Shown: one piece after another, positions 1 to 8,519 of the stretch
Layout of the letters: each line of letters starts with the position of its first letter
Numbering within the stretch: position 1 is the first letter of the stretch
NCBI GenBank assembly: GCA_017622995.1
Contig: JAGAQA010000005.1
Coordinates: 1-64,000 of the forward strand
Length of the DNA: 64,000 bases
DNA from: Oscillospiraceae bacterium
GTDB lineage: Bacteria > Bacillota > Clostridia > Oscillospirales > Oscillospiraceae
Direction: 5' to 3'
Translations under genes and position numbers: made by a program
Notes under the pieces: model-generated
Database searches by the model: none
The model's input: the letters and a program-made list of their open reading frames with translations, nothing else
Told to the model about the DNA's origin: nothing

Positions 1-119
1 CCTTCGATGACTTCGCCAAACAGCTTGCTGTCAGGCAGAGACGCTATAACGCTTTCCCCATGAGACCCCTCAACTGGATGGCTCCCAAAGATGTTCTTTA
101 TTCTTTTCCTAATGTGTAA
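1..119 (+). mobile_element. C-terminal end of a DDE integrase-core transposase (partial)
   Basis: An open frame runs in from the window edge (first whole codon at 3) to TAA at 117-119. The visible residues include RRYNAFPMRPLNWMAPKDVL. A YN-x-PMRPLNW-x-x-P motif followed by a short tail is typical of the end of integrase-core (IS481/IS3-like) transposases. Only about 38 residues are visible, so the IS family and its intactness cannot be judged. It lies directly upstream of two tRNA genes. Confidence 0.5.
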
Positions 120-202
120 CACATCATTGACAAACCTACAGATTTCCTTGTTTATCCGGCATGGCAGTATGACAATTTCTTCCGGGAAGCGCAAAAAAAG
201 TA

Positions 203-231
203 TTGACTTTTTTTGAATGCCATGGTATTAT
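203..231 (+). promoter_or_regulatory. Sigma-A promoter for the tRNA-Leu pair
   Basis: TTGACT (203-208) and TATTAT (226-231) are separated by exactly 17 bases. Transcription would begin near 238, about 40 bases before the first tRNA. No other promoter is needed for the two tRNAs. Confidence 0.75.
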
Positions 232-276
232 GTCCAAGCACCGAAGGATGAGACCTCGGTGCTTGAGTCAAGAGAT

Positions 277-364
277 GGGCGAGTGGTGGAATTGGTAGAC
301 TCGCTAGATTCAGGTTCTAGTGTTCATTGCGGACGTGCGGGTTCAAGTCCCGCCTCGCCCACCA
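277..364 (+). tRNA. tRNA-Leu (anticodon CAG)
   Basis: The acceptor arms GGGCGAG (277-283) and CTCGCCC (354-360) pair fully, followed by discriminator A and an encoded CCA. The anticodon arm has stem CTAGA/TCTAG around loop TTCAGGT, giving anticodon CAG. The T arm is GCGGG-TTCAAGT-CCCGC. A long variable arm marks a class II tRNA, as expected for leucine. The gene is 88 bases long and decodes CUG. Confidence 0.96.
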
Positions 365-387
365 GCTTTTTTCTCACAAGATCATAT

Positions 388-475
388 GGGCGAGTGGTGG
401 AATTGGTAGACTCGCTAGATTCAGGTTCTAGTGTTCACTGCGGACGTGCGGGTTCAAGTCCCGCCTCGCCCACCA
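388..475 (+). tRNA. tRNA-Leu (anticodon CAG), second copy
   Basis: This copy starts 23 bases after the first and differs from it at one base in the variable arm (GTTCACTGC instead of GTTCATTGC). All stems, the CAG anticodon and the encoded CCA are intact. The first copy is not followed by a terminator, so both are probably cut from one transcript. The tandem copy suggests a recent duplication. Confidence 0.96.
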
Positions 476-503
476 AAAGCACGCTTCTCGGCGTGCTTTT
501 TTC
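476..503 (+). terminator. Terminator of the tRNA-Leu operon
   Basis: AAAGCACGC (476-484) pairs with GCGTGCTTT (491-499) around a TTCTCG loop, followed by a T-run. It begins at the CCA end of the second tRNA. Confidence 0.85.
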
Positions 504-596
504 TTTTGATTGGAAGTGTTTTCCTCTTTGCGCAGTTGACTGAGGGGGAAAGATGCGTTTCCACCGAAAAAACCTGAAAAATCTTGTAAAAACCAC

Positions 597-625
597 TTGC
601 ATTTTTCCAGAGGCTGTGGTAAACT
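597..625 (+). promoter_or_regulatory. rplS promoter
   Basis: TTGCAT (597-602) and TAAACT (620-625) are spaced by 17 bases. The transcript would carry a leader of about 70 bases, with a small GC-rich hairpin near 655-675, before the rplS start. Several Firmicutes have an L19 autoregulatory leader here, but the sequence does not prove one. Confidence 0.6.
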
Positions 626-704
626 AAATCGGTCTGAAATCAAGGTGAGTCCTCTGCCGCGAAGCGCCGGCATGAACGCCTAATATTTAAGGAGGACATT
701 TATA

Positions 705-1046
705 ATGGATTTGGTGAAAGCTCTGAACAGCCAGTACATGAAGGAAGAGCTGCCCGAGATTCGGGTCGGCGATACCGTTCGTGTGCACGTTCGCATCAAG
801 GAAGGCGCTCGTGAGCGTATCCAGGTGTTCGAAGGCGTTATCATTGCCCGCAAGCATGGCGGCATCGGTGAGACCATCACGGTTCGCCGGGTCTCCTACG
901 GCGTAGGCTGCGAGAAGGTCTTCCCCCTGCATTCTCCCAATGTGGCTATGATCGAGACCGTCCGCAAGGGCCAGGTTCGTCGTGCCAAGCTGTACTACCT
1001 GCGTGACCGCGTGGGCAAGGCCGCTAAGATCAAGGAGAAGGTCTGA
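705..1046 (+). CDS. rplS: Large ribosomal subunit protein bL19
   Basis: The 113-residue product matches bL19 over its full length, with the conserved core [16 protein letters not shown] followed by [13 protein letters not shown] and a basic C-terminus. bL19 binds 23S rRNA at the interface between the subunits. A strong AAGGAGG site lies about 9 bases before ATG. The gene has its own promoter and terminator. It stands ahead of lepB and rbgA as in many Firmicutes, but rimM and trmD are not upstream; a tRNA pair and a transposase tail occupy that place. Confidence 0.97.
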   Translation: MDLVKALNSQYMKEELPEIRVGDTVRVHVRIKEGARERIQVFEGVIIARKHGGIGETITVRRVSYGVGCEKVFPLHSPNVAMIETVRKGQVRRAKLYYLRDRVGKAAKIKEKV

Positions 1047-1060
1047 GAGACGATTCATAA

Positions 1061-1087
1061 AAAGAGAGGGCGTTGCCCTCTTTTTTT
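1061..1087 (+). terminator. rplS terminator
   Basis: GAGGGC (1066-1071) pairs with GCCCTC (1075-1080) around a short loop. A-rich sequence precedes it and seven T follow, extending the stem. It lies 15 bases after the rplS stop. Confidence 0.85.
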
Positions 1088-1190
1088 ATGCCCAAAATTC
1101 CGTTTCAGCGGAAATTCAAAGTTTGTCTATGGAAAAATATTGAAAACCATGTTATAATAATTTGAAGTGCGTGAAATGGAGGATGACGCG

Positions 1191-1793
1191 ATGGCCTCGT
1201 TTGAGAAAAAACAAAACGGTGAAGAAAAGCCCGGGTTTTCCAAGAGCCTTGTAATGTATCTGCATGACCTGTGCTGGATGCTGGCTGTGGTAATGATTCT
1301 GTTTTTGATATTCTTCCGGATTATTGTGGTTTCCGGCCCTTCCATGAAAATGACGCTGCTGGACGGGGACTATCTGCTTCTCATCAGCAATCTGTTTTAT
1401 CGGGAACCGGAGAAGGGCGACGTGGTGGTTGTCAGCAAGCAAGATTACGACAACGGAAAACCCATTGTCAAGCGGGTAATTGCCACGGAGGGTCAGATCG
1501 TAGACATGGATTTTGCCAACGGAATCGTCTATGTAGATGGTTTGCCTTTGGAAGAGGATTATATCAACACCCCCACGAACCTGGATGAAGGTTCCGTATT
1601 TCCGCAAATTGTTGAAGAAGATCACGTTTTTGTTATGGGGGACAACCGGAATAATTCCAAAGACAGCCGGAGCCTGGAAATCGGCCAGGTTGACAAAAGA
1701 GAAGTATTGGGTAAGGTTGCACTGCTGATGGTTCCCGGAACGGACCATGGGGCGGAAGCCAGAGATGTACACAGAATCGGAACGGTGAAATAA
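1191..1793 (+). CDS. lepB: Signal peptidase I
   Basis: This is a membrane-bound serine protease that removes signal peptides from Sec- and Tat-exported proteins. One N-terminal membrane helix covers about residues 28-47. The S26A signatures follow: SGPSM with catalytic Ser51, KRVIATEG with the general-base Lys94, and GDNRNNSKDSR. The 200-residue length is normal. I chose ATG 1191 because GGAGG (1178-1182) is 8 bases upstream; the earlier in-frame GTG (1167) and ATG (1176) lie at or just after the expected transcription start set by TATAAT at 1153-1158. rbgA begins directly at the stop. Confidence 0.93.
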   Translation: MASFEKKQNGEEKPGFSKSLVMYLHDLCWMLAVVMILFLIFFRIIVVSGPSMKMTLLDGDYLLLISNLFYREPEKGDVVVVSKQDYDNGKPIVKRVIATEGQIVDMDFANGIVYVDGLPLEEDYINTPTNLDEGSVFPQIVEEDHVFVMGDNRNNSKDSRSLEIGQVDKREVLGKVALLMVPGTDHGAEARDVHRIGTVK

Positions 1794-2663
1794 ATGGAAA
1801 ACAGCATGAATATTCAGTGGTATCCCGGCCATATGACCAAAACCCGCCGTCAGATCGAGGCGGATCTCAAGCAGGTGGACGCGGTTTGTGAAATTGTGGA
1901 TGCCCGAATCCCGGTTTCCAGCCGAAACCCGGATATAGACGCCATCTGCGGCAGTAAGCCCAGAATGATCGTACTGAACCGGATGGATCTTGCGGACCCT
2001 GCCGCCACCCAGAGGTGGCAGACTTACTTTAAGAAAAAAGGCATGGCGGTATTGGCGACTGACTGCAAGACCAAGCGGGGAATCAATGGTTTTACCCCTG
2101 CTGCCCGTATGGCCTGTGCGGAAAAGCTGGCCAGAGACGCGGCAAAGGGCATGAACCGCCCTCTGCGGGTGATGGTCGTTGGCATTCCCAATGTGGGGAA
2201 ATCCACGCTCATCAACCAGATTTCCGGCAGAAAGGGCGCAAAGGCCGAAAACCGTCCCGGTGTGACCCGTGGCAAGCAGTGGGTGACCGTAGATGCCGGC
2301 TTGCAGCTGCTGGATACCCCGGGCATCCTCTGGCCCAAGTTTGAGGACCCGGAGGTCGGTATGATGCTGGCGTTTACCGGAGCGGTCAAAGACGGCGTCA
2401 TTGATATGGAAGAGCTGGCCTGCCGGCTAATGGAGCTGCTGCTCCAATACTATCCCTCTACGCTGGAGGAACGCTACAGGGTGACGGCGCCTGCCGGAAC
2501 ACCGGGCTATGAACTGCTGGAAATGGCCGGCAGGAACCGGGGCTTCTTGCTGGCCAGAGGGGAGATTCATACAGAACGGATGGCAAAAGTGCTGCTGGAT
2601 GAATTCCGCAGCGGAAAACTGGGAAAATTTACCCTGGAACAGCCCAAGGAGGAGACAATATGA
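1794..2663 (+). CDS. rbgA: Ribosome biogenesis GTPase RbgA (YlqF)
   Basis: This GTPase drives a late step in 50S subunit assembly. It opens with the family hallmark NIQWYPGHM. The G motifs are circularly permuted: the G4-type motif NRMD comes first, then the P-loop GIPNVGKST, then DTPG. The 289-residue length is typical. ATG 1794 follows the lepB stop directly; ATG 1806, which would give MNIQWYPGHM, is an equally plausible start because neither has a strong ribosome binding site. It overlaps rnhB by 4 bases. Confidence 0.95.
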   Translation: MENSMNIQWYPGHMTKTRRQIEADLKQVDAVCEIVDARIPVSSRNPDIDAICGSKPRMIVLNRMDLADPAATQRWQTYFKKKGMAVLATDCKTKRGINGFTPAARMACAEKLARDAAKGMNRPLRVMVVGIPNVGKSTLINQISGRKGAKAENRPGVTRGKQWVTVDAGLQLLDTPGILWPKFEDPEVGMMLAFTGAVKDGVIDMEELACRLMELLLQYYPSTLEERYRVTAPAGTPGYELLEMAGRNRGFLLARGEIHTERMAKVLLDEFRSGKLGKFTLEQPKEETI

Positions 2664-3274
2664 GTACAGCAAATCTTTGGGAGATTGAGGACTGCTGCAA
2701 GGCAGAGGGCTATACCTGCATTTGCGGCGTGGATGAAGCGGGACGGGGCCCTTTGGCCGGGCCTGTGTGTGCTGCCGCTGTAATCCTGCCGGAGCATCAG
2801 GAGATCCCGGGGCTCAACGACAGCAAAAAGCTGACGGATAAGCGCCGCCGGGAGCTGTTCCCGATCATTCAGGAGCAGGCAATTGCCTATGGAATCGGCT
2901 TTGCCTCCCAGGAAGAAATTGACAGCATCAATATTTTGCAGGCTACGTTTCTGGCAATGGGCAGAGCGCTGGAGCAGCTGAAGGTGAAACCCGATCTGGC
3001 TCTGATTGACGGAAATCGTCAGACGGATTTTGGCGTTCCCTGCAAGACTGTGGTAAAAGGAGACAGTCTGAGTGCCAATATTGCCGCGGCTTCCGTTCTG
3101 GCCAAGGTAAGCCGGGATGATTGGATGCTTCGTGCGGCAGAGGAATACCCGGGCTACGGATTTGAAATTCACAAGGGCTACGGCACCAAGGCACACTATG
3201 CGGCGCTGGAGGAGCTGGGTCCCTGCGCCATCCATAGAAAGACGTTTCTGAGAAAATTCTATGAGCACAAGTAA
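2660..3274 (+). CDS. rnhB: Ribonuclease HII
   Basis: RNase HII cleaves the RNA strand of RNA-DNA hybrids and removes misincorporated ribonucleotides. The diagnostic DEAGRGPLAGPV motif starts at residue 25 and provides two of the metal-binding acidic residues; a further acidic site follows in the ALIDG segment. The 204-residue length is normal. Its ATG overlaps the rbgA stop (ATGA), and its 3' end overlaps yraN by 14 bases, so the genes are translationally coupled. Confidence 0.95.
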   Translation: MSTANLWEIEDCCKAEGYTCICGVDEAGRGPLAGPVCAAAVILPEHQEIPGLNDSKKLTDKRRRELFPIIQEQAIAYGIGFASQEEIDSINILQATFLAMGRALEQLKVKPDLALIDGNRQTDFGVPCKTVVKGDSLSANIAAASVLAKVSRDDWMLRAAEEYPGYGFEIHKGYGTKAHYAALEELGPCAIHRKTFLRKFYEHK

Positions 3275-3626
3275 CCTTCTGGGCCCCTGGGGAGAGGCAC
3301 TGGCAGCAGAGTATCTTCGAAAGAAGCGCTATACCATCGTAGCCTCCCAATTCCGATGCCGGTTTGGAGAAATCGATCTGATCGCGAAAAACAGGCAGTA
3401 TTTGGTATTTGTGGAAGTAAAGCTGCGCAAAAACAGCAGCTTTGCCCAGGCAAGAGAGTTTGTAGACCTGAAGAAACAGGCAAGGCTTCGAAAAACGGCC
3501 ATGCTCTATCTGAGCTGTCATCCAACGGACCTGCAGCCACGTTTTGATGTGATAGAAATCTATGCTCCCCAGGGTATGGAAACCCGGAAACCGGAGCTGA
3601 ATCATTTGGAGGATGCGTTTACATGA
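3261..3626 (+). CDS. yraN: UPF0102 (YraN-family) nuclease-fold protein
   Basis: The 121-residue protein has the YraN signature: an N-terminal GEALAAEYL helix, then CRFGEIDLIA and FVEVKLR. These match the E-x-D-x(n)-E-x-K pattern of the PD-(D/E)xK nuclease fold. Its biological substrate is not established. Location next to rnhB is common across bacteria. It overlaps rnhB by 14 bases and the dipeptidase by 4 (ATGA), so it is part of the same operon. Confidence 0.9.
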   Translation: MSTSNLLGPWGEALAAEYLRKKRYTIVASQFRCRFGEIDLIAKNRQYLVFVEVKLRKNSSFAQAREFVDLKKQARLRKTAMLYLSCHPTDLQPRFDVIEIYAPQGMETRKPELNHLEDAFT

Positions 3627-4591
3627 AATTTCCGGTATTTGACCTGCATTGCGATACCGCCCTGGCGCTTTTGGGCGAGGATGTGAACCAGGCGGGCAGT
3701 CTGGCATCCAACAAGGGCCATATTGATCTGAACCGGGCAGAGAAGCTGGCCGGTTACTGCCAGTGCTTTGCCTGCTTTACAACGCCCTATATGGAACAGT
3801 GGCATCACATAACGCCTACTCTGGTTTTTGAGCGGGAGATTGCCACCATTCAACGTGAGATCGACAAGAACAAAAAACGGTTTTCCATAGCCTATACCCC
3901 GGAGGATGTGATTGCCAACCAGGAAAAGGGGAAGATGTCTGCCATTTTGACCATTGAAGGCCCGGCAGGCTTCGGATTTGACCCGGAACTGCTGGAAAGT
4001 ATGTTCCTGGCAGGTTTCCGCATTTCCACGCTGGGCTGGAACGAAAGCAATCCGTTGACCGGCTCCAATCAGACGGGAGGCGGCTTGACCGAACTGGGCA
4101 AAGCGTATGTACGTCAGGCCCAGAGTCTGGGAATCCTGGTGGACGTGAGTCATATCAGCGACGAGGGCTTCTGGGATATTATGAAAATCACCCAGGCTCC
4201 GGTTATCGCGTCTCACTCCAACAGCCGTGCTCTGTGCAATCATAGCAGAAACCTGACGGACGATATGTTCCGCGCGATCCGGGACAGCGGCGGTGTTGCG
4301 GGAATCAATCAGTTTGCGGATTTCCTTGGCCAGAAGCCCACACTGGATACGGTTTGCGACCATATCTTCCACTTTATGGAGCTGGATCCGGAGGGAAAAC
4401 ATATTGCCCTGGGTGGGGATCTGGATGGCTGTGAAGCATTGGCAGAAGGATTTGAAGGCGTACAGAGCTACGATGCGTTGGCGGATCGGCTGATCGCCCG
4501 GGGCCTGGATGCGGCAACTGTACAAAACATCTACTGGAACAACGCTCTGGGGGTGATGGCAACTGCGTTACGCAACAACAAGGCAATCTGA
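3623..4591 (+). CDS. Membrane dipeptidase (peptidase M19)
   Basis: The product is a zinc-dependent dipeptidase of the renal dipeptidase family, which cleaves many dipeptides including those with D-residues. The HxD zinc ligands appear as LHCDT at residues 9-11. Further family motifs are LTIEGPAGFG, LVDVSHISDEGFWDI, ASHSNSR and LGGDLDG. The 322-residue length fits the family. No signal peptide is present, so it is probably cytoplasmic despite the family name. The start overlaps yraN by 4 bases. Confidence 0.92.
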   Translation: MKFPVFDLHCDTALALLGEDVNQAGSLASNKGHIDLNRAEKLAGYCQCFACFTTPYMEQWHHITPTLVFEREIATIQREIDKNKKRFSIAYTPEDVIANQEKGKMSAILTIEGPAGFGFDPELLESMFLAGFRISTLGWNESNPLTGSNQTGGGLTELGKAYVRQAQSLGILVDVSHISDEGFWDIMKITQAPVIASHSNSRALCNHSRNLTDDMFRAIRDSGGVAGINQFADFLGQKPTLDTVCDHIFHFMELDPEGKHIALGGDLDGCEALAEGFEGVQSYDALADRLIARGLDAATVQNIYWNNALGVMATALRNNKAI

Positions 4592-5585
4592 GCCTTTGTA
4601 TGAAAGCGCCGGGGCTTTTTCTGAGAACCGAAGCGCGGACGGCGGACTGTATGTGCCGGAAGGGATTCCGGCTTACAGCCGGGCGGATCTGGATCGACTG
4701 GGCAGCGGAAGTGTAAACGCCGCCATTTCGGAAATCTGGAATGCGTTCTTTGACGGGGAACTCACGCCCTGGGATCTGGATTTTTCTGTGGGCAGAAGCT
4801 GGGTGCGACTGCGCCCCATTGAGCGAAAGATGATCCTTGCGGAACCCTGGCATAATCCGGAAGGGGAAATGGCATATTTCCTCCGGTTTTTGTCGGAGAG
4901 AAGGAATGCGCCCTGGGCCTTTTGGGCGAAAACCGCCGCAAAAATCAGCGTTCTGGGTTCCTGTCTTGCTTTGGCCGGGAGGAATGGCGCCATCGGAAAG
5001 CAGGAAAAGGCGGATATTGCGTGCATTTCCGGGGATTTATCCGGCGTGCTGGCAGGCATCTATCTGAAAAGAATGGGCTTCCCGGTTGGGACGGTGGTAT
5101 GCTGCTGCAATGAAAATAACAGCGTGTGGGAACTCATTCACCTGGGGACCCTGCGCACAGATGGGGTTTGCATTCCCACACGGACAAGGCTTGCGGATAC
5201 GGTGCTCCCGGAAGGGCTGGAGCATTTTCTCTGGCTTCTGGGTGGAGAACGTTCCGCTGTGGACTATGCCAAGGCGGCTTATATGGGGCTGAGCTATACC
5301 CCGTCCGAAGAGCTGCTGAAGGTATTACAGCGGGAAGTTTATGTCAGCGTGGTCAGTGACAACCGGATGGCCTTTGCCGCAGCGGGGGTGCTTCAGACAA
5401 CGGGATGTCTGGTTTCTCCCTATGATGCGCTTTGTTATGCGGGGGTGCAGGATTACCGGGCAAAGAGCGGGCAGAACCGGATGTGCCTGGTGCTCTCCCA
5501 GAGGGATCCCGCGCTGGATGCAACGGTTCTGGCGGACGCTCTGGGGATCCCCGGAAAACAGATAGAAGCCTATTTGAGGAGGTGA
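4563..5585 (+). CDS. Degenerate threonine-synthase-like protein
   Basis: The fold looks like threonine synthase: DGGLYVPE near the N-terminus, then ISGDLSGVLAGIYLKRMG and CCNENNSVWELI, matching the family's GNxGD...AGYYAK and NENN segments. The segment that normally holds the PLP lysine (HGPTxxFKD) reads EPWHNPEGEMAYF, with no lysine, so classical catalysis is unlikely. The usual starts give TTG 4596 without a ribosome binding site. Reading from CTG 4563 adds LRYATTRQSEP, which resembles the family N-terminus, and GGGGGTGAT (4549-4557) lies just upstream. A CUG start overlapping the dipeptidase gene is therefore likely. The true role is unknown. Confidence 0.7.
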   Translation: MRYATTRQSEPLYESAGAFSENRSADGGLYVPEGIPAYSRADLDRLGSGSVNAAISEIWNAFFDGELTPWDLDFSVGRSWVRLRPIERKMILAEPWHNPEGEMAYFLRFLSERRNAPWAFWAKTAAKISVLGSCLALAGRNGAIGKQEKADIACISGDLSGVLAGIYLKRMGFPVGTVVCCCNENNSVWELIHLGTLRTDGVCIPTRTRLADTVLPEGLEHFLWLLGGERSAVDYAKAAYMGLSYTPSEELLKVLQREVYVSVVSDNRMAFAAAGVLQTTGCLVSPYDALCYAGVQDYRAKSGQNRMCLVLSQRDPALDATVLADALGIPGKQIEAYLRR

Positions 5586-5589
5586 CCGG

Positions 5590-6279
5590 ATGGCACTCTA
5601 CGCAATGGGAGACCTGCACCTGTGCCTGGGCGCGCCAAAGCCCATGGATGTTTTTGGCGGTGCCTGGGTTGGCTATATGGAAAAACTGAAACGGGGGCTG
5701 TCCGTGATCACCGGGGATGACACGCTGATCCTTATGGGAGATCTGAGCTGGGCCCTGGACCTTAACAGTGCCGTGGCAGACTTCGCCTGGATCAATGAGA
5801 TCCCGGGAAGAAAGATTATTCTGAAGGGCAATCACGATTATTGGTGGAGCACCCAGGCAAAATTTACGAAGTTTTGTGTGGAAAATGGGTTTTCAGACCT
5901 GAATCTTCTGAATAATAACTGCTATTTTTATGATGACTGGGCCATTTGCGGCACCAGGGGCTGGTTTTTTGAGGAGGAACGGTCGGGAGACCATGACGAA
6001 AAGGTGTTTCGCCGGGAACTGATTCGTCTGGAAGCCTCCCTGAAGGCAGCGGGGGACCGGGAAAAAATGGTGTTTCTGCACTATCCGCCCCGATATAAGG
6101 GTTATACCTGCCGGGAGATTCTGGATCTGCTGAAAAGCTACGGGGTGCGGCGGTGCTTTTACGGGCACCTTCATGGTGCCAGCCATAAGCTGGCCATGGA
6201 AGGAACCTGGGACGGCATCGAATACCGACTTCTGTCGGCGGACTACCTGGATTTTCAGCCTTACATTGTAAAAAAATGA
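5590..6279 (+). CDS. Calcineurin-like metallophosphoesterase
   Basis: All metallophosphatase motifs are present: GDLH (residues 7-10), LMGDLSW, KGNHDYWW and YGHLHGASH, which together bind two metal ions. The 229-residue cytoplasmic protein has no signal peptide and no extra domain. The substrate cannot be read from sequence. GAGGAGGTGA precedes ATG closely and overlaps the end of the upstream gene, so it closes the operon that begins at lepB. Confidence 0.88.
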   Translation: MALYAMGDLHLCLGAPKPMDVFGGAWVGYMEKLKRGLSVITGDDTLILMGDLSWALDLNSAVADFAWINEIPGRKIILKGNHDYWWSTQAKFTKFCVENGFSDLNLLNNNCYFYDDWAICGTRGWFFEEERSGDHDEKVFRRELIRLEASLKAAGDREKMVFLHYPPRYKGYTCREILDLLKSYGVRRCFYGHLHGASHKLAMEGTWDGIEYRLLSADYLDFQPYIVKK

Positions 6280-6300
6280 AAAGTTTTTTCAAGAAAAGAG

Positions 6301-6329
6301 TGGACAAGTCCGTATATTTTTGATAGAAT
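6301..6329 (+). promoter_or_regulatory. tig promoter
   Basis: TGGACA (6301-6306) and TAGAAT (6324-6329) are separated by 17 bases. This leaves an untranslated leader of about 210 bases before tig. I found no known regulatory RNA in the leader. Confidence 0.65.
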
Positions 6330-6549
6330 ATATCGGCTATGTATCGGCATTCCCAAAAAACTGCGGCTTTCATCTGCGAAAGTGGCTGTTTGTTTCGGTG
6401 AAAGCTTTGGAAAGTTCGGAATATACTCTTGTAGCTTTCCAGGTTGATCACCGGGACCCAGTATCCACAGCGGGTGGGGCAGGCTGCGGGGTGCCCAGAC
6501 AATATAAAGAAAGGGTGCGTCCAGCGTACCTATCAGGAGGAATACACAA

Positions 6550-7851
6550 ATGCAAGTAAAGAACATTGAGAAGAAGGGCAACCAGGCCACTGTTGTTGTT
6601 GAGGTCGACCACGAGCTGATGGAGTCCGGTGTGAACAAGGCTTACATGAAGGCCCGTAAGAACATCATGGTCCCCGGTTTCCGTAAGGGCAAGGCTCCCC
6701 GGAAGATGATCGAGGCTCTCTATGGCGCCCATGTTTTCTATGAAGACGGTCTGGAAGAGATCTTTGGCGAGGTCTATGATTTCGCTATTGCCAAGCAGGA
6801 TTTCAAGGCCATTGGCCGTCCCAGCCTCACCGATATGCAGATTGCTGACGACAACACCGTCACCCTGACGCTGACCACCGATGTATACCCCGAGGTCACC
6901 CTGGGCCAGTACAAGGGCGTTGAGGTGGAGAAGGGTGAGGCCACTGTGACCGACGCTCAGATCCAGGCCGAGCTGGACAGCATGGCCCAGAACGTTGCTT
7001 CCACCGAGAATGTTGATCGTGCCGCCGAGATGGGCGATACTGCCAACATTGATTTTGAGGGCTTCGACAACGGTGTTCCCTTTGAAGGCGGCAAGGGCGA
7101 GAACTTCGACCTGAAGCTGGGCAGCGGTTCCTTCGTTCCCGGCTTTGAGGAGCAGATCGTTGGCATGAACGCCGGCGAGGAGAAGGACATCGACATCACC
7201 TTCCCCGAGGATTATCACAAGGACCTGGCAGGCAAGGCTGTTGTGTTCCATGTGAAGCTCAACAAGCTGACTGTGACCATCGTTCCCCAGCAGGACGATG
7301 AGTTTGCCAAGGATGTTTCCGAGTTCGATACCCTTGACGCTCTGAAGGCTGACATTCGGGCAAAGGCTCTGGAGAAGGCACAGAAGCAGATCGATTCCGC
7401 TTTTGAGAACGCCGCTGTTGAGAAGGCCGCTGAGAATACCACTGTGGATATGCCCAACGCTCTGATCGAGAAGGAACTGGACGTTCAGATGGAGCGCTTC
7501 GGTTACCAGCTGCAGATGAGTGGCTACTCCATGGAGCAGTACGCCAAGATGATGGGCGGCGACCTGAAGACCATGCGTGATGCGTTCCGGCCCACCGCTG
7601 AGAAGCAGGCCAAGATCTCCGTCACCCTGGAGAAGATCGCTGAGGTTGAGAACCTGACCGTGTCTGAGGAGGAGCTGGAGGAAGAGTTCCAGAGCATGGC
7701 AAAGCAGTACGAGATGGAGGCTGCCAAGATCAAGGAAATGGTTCCCGTGGAAGAGCTGACCGAGAGCCTGAAGACCCGCAAGGCAGTTAAGATCATCGTG
7801 GACAACGCCATTGCCGTTGCCCCCAAGGCAGAGGAGAAGACCGAGGAATAA
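6550..7851 (+). CDS. tig: Trigger factor, ribosome-associated chaperone
   Basis: Trigger factor binds nascent chains at the ribosomal exit tunnel and has peptidyl-prolyl isomerase activity. The ribosome-binding signature VPGFRKGKAPRKMIE lies near residue 40. The FKBP-like domain (about 155-240) contains DTANIDFEGF and FVPGFEEQIVGMNAGE, and a helical chaperone domain follows. The 433-residue length is normal. AGGAGG lies 9 bases before ATG. Strong codon bias (AAG, GAG, CTG) marks a highly expressed gene. It precedes clpP-clpX as in many bacteria. Confidence 0.97.
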   Translation: MQVKNIEKKGNQATVVVEVDHELMESGVNKAYMKARKNIMVPGFRKGKAPRKMIEALYGAHVFYEDGLEEIFGEVYDFAIAKQDFKAIGRPSLTDMQIADDNTVTLTLTTDVYPEVTLGQYKGVEVEKGEATVTDAQIQAELDSMAQNVASTENVDRAAEMGDTANIDFEGFDNGVPFEGGKGENFDLKLGSGSFVPGFEEQIVGMNAGEEKDIDITFPEDYHKDLAGKAVVFHVKLNKLTVTIVPQQDDEFAKDVSEFDTLDALKADIRAKALEKAQKQIDSAFENAAVEKAAENTTVDMPNALIEKELDVQMERFGYQLQMSGYSMEQYAKMMGGDLKTMRDAFRPTAEKQAKISVTLEKIAEVENLTVSEEELEEEFQSMAKQYEMEAAKIKEMVPVEELTESLKTRKAVKIIVDNAIAVAPKAEEKTEE

Positions 7852-7910
7852 CCCCTTTCCCAAATGGTTAGAATGTTTCACGGCACAGCCAATTGAAAGG
7901 AGACATCACC

Positions 7911-8492
7911 ATGAGTTTAGTACCCTATGTTGTTGAGCAGACCAGCCGCGGTGAGCGCAGCTATGATATTTTCTCCCGACTGCTGAACGACCGCATCATT
8001 TTCCTGTCTGAAGAGGTCAACGATACCTCTGCCAGCCTTGTGGTTGCGCAGCTGCTGTATCTGGAGGCCCAGGACCCGGATAAGGATATTCAGTTTTATA
8101 TCAATTCCCCCGGCGGCAGCGTTACCGCGGGTATGGCAATCTACGACACCATGCAGTACATCAAGTGTGATGTTGCCACGATTTGTGTGGGCATGGCTGC
8201 CTCTATGGGTGCGTTCCTGCTCAGCGCCGGCACCAAGGGCAAGCGGATGGCGCTGCCCAACTCCGAGATCATGATCCACCAGCCCTCTGCCGGTACACAA
8301 GGTCAGATCACGGATATGGCAATCCATCTGAAGCGGTTGGAGATCATCAAGGCTCGGATGAACCGGATTCTGGCCGAAAACACGGGCAAGAGCGTTGAGG
8401 AAGTCACCGCTGCCTGTGAGCGCGATAACTTTATGAGTGCGGAAGAGGCAAAAGCCTTCGGCCTCATTGACCGCGTGCTGGATCATCATTGA
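7911..8492 (+). CDS. clpP: ATP-dependent Clp protease proteolytic subunit
   Basis: ClpP forms the tetradecameric serine protease chamber fed by ClpX. The catalytic Ser98 lies in [11 protein letters not shown] and His123 in [15 protein letters not shown] and the handle region are intact. The start is ATG 7911 with AAAGGAG upstream; an in-frame TTG at 7893 lies inside that ribosome binding site and is not used. The 193-residue length is standard. clpX follows after 27 bases. Confidence 0.97.
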   Translation: MSLVPYVVEQTSRGERSYDIFSRLLNDRIIFLSEEVNDTSASLVVAQLLYLEAQDPDKDIQFYINSPGGSVTAGMAIYDTMQYIKCDVATICVGMAASMGAFLLSAGTKGKRMALPNSEIMIHQPSAGTQGQITDMAIHLKRLEIIKARMNRILAENTGKSVEEVTAACERDNFMSAEEAKAFGLIDRVLDHH

Positions 8493-8519
8493 TTTTATAG
8501 AAACGAGGTACCTGGTTAC

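Noticed and set aside
217-543. Open frame of 108 codons over the tRNA pair
   Set aside because: It is the translation of two tandem tRNA genes and shows the same peptide twice because the tRNAs are near-identical.
6448-7881. Long 477-codon antisense frame over tig
   Set aside because: It arises from strong codon bias on the coding strand of trigger factor and is rich in Leu, Gly and His with no domain.
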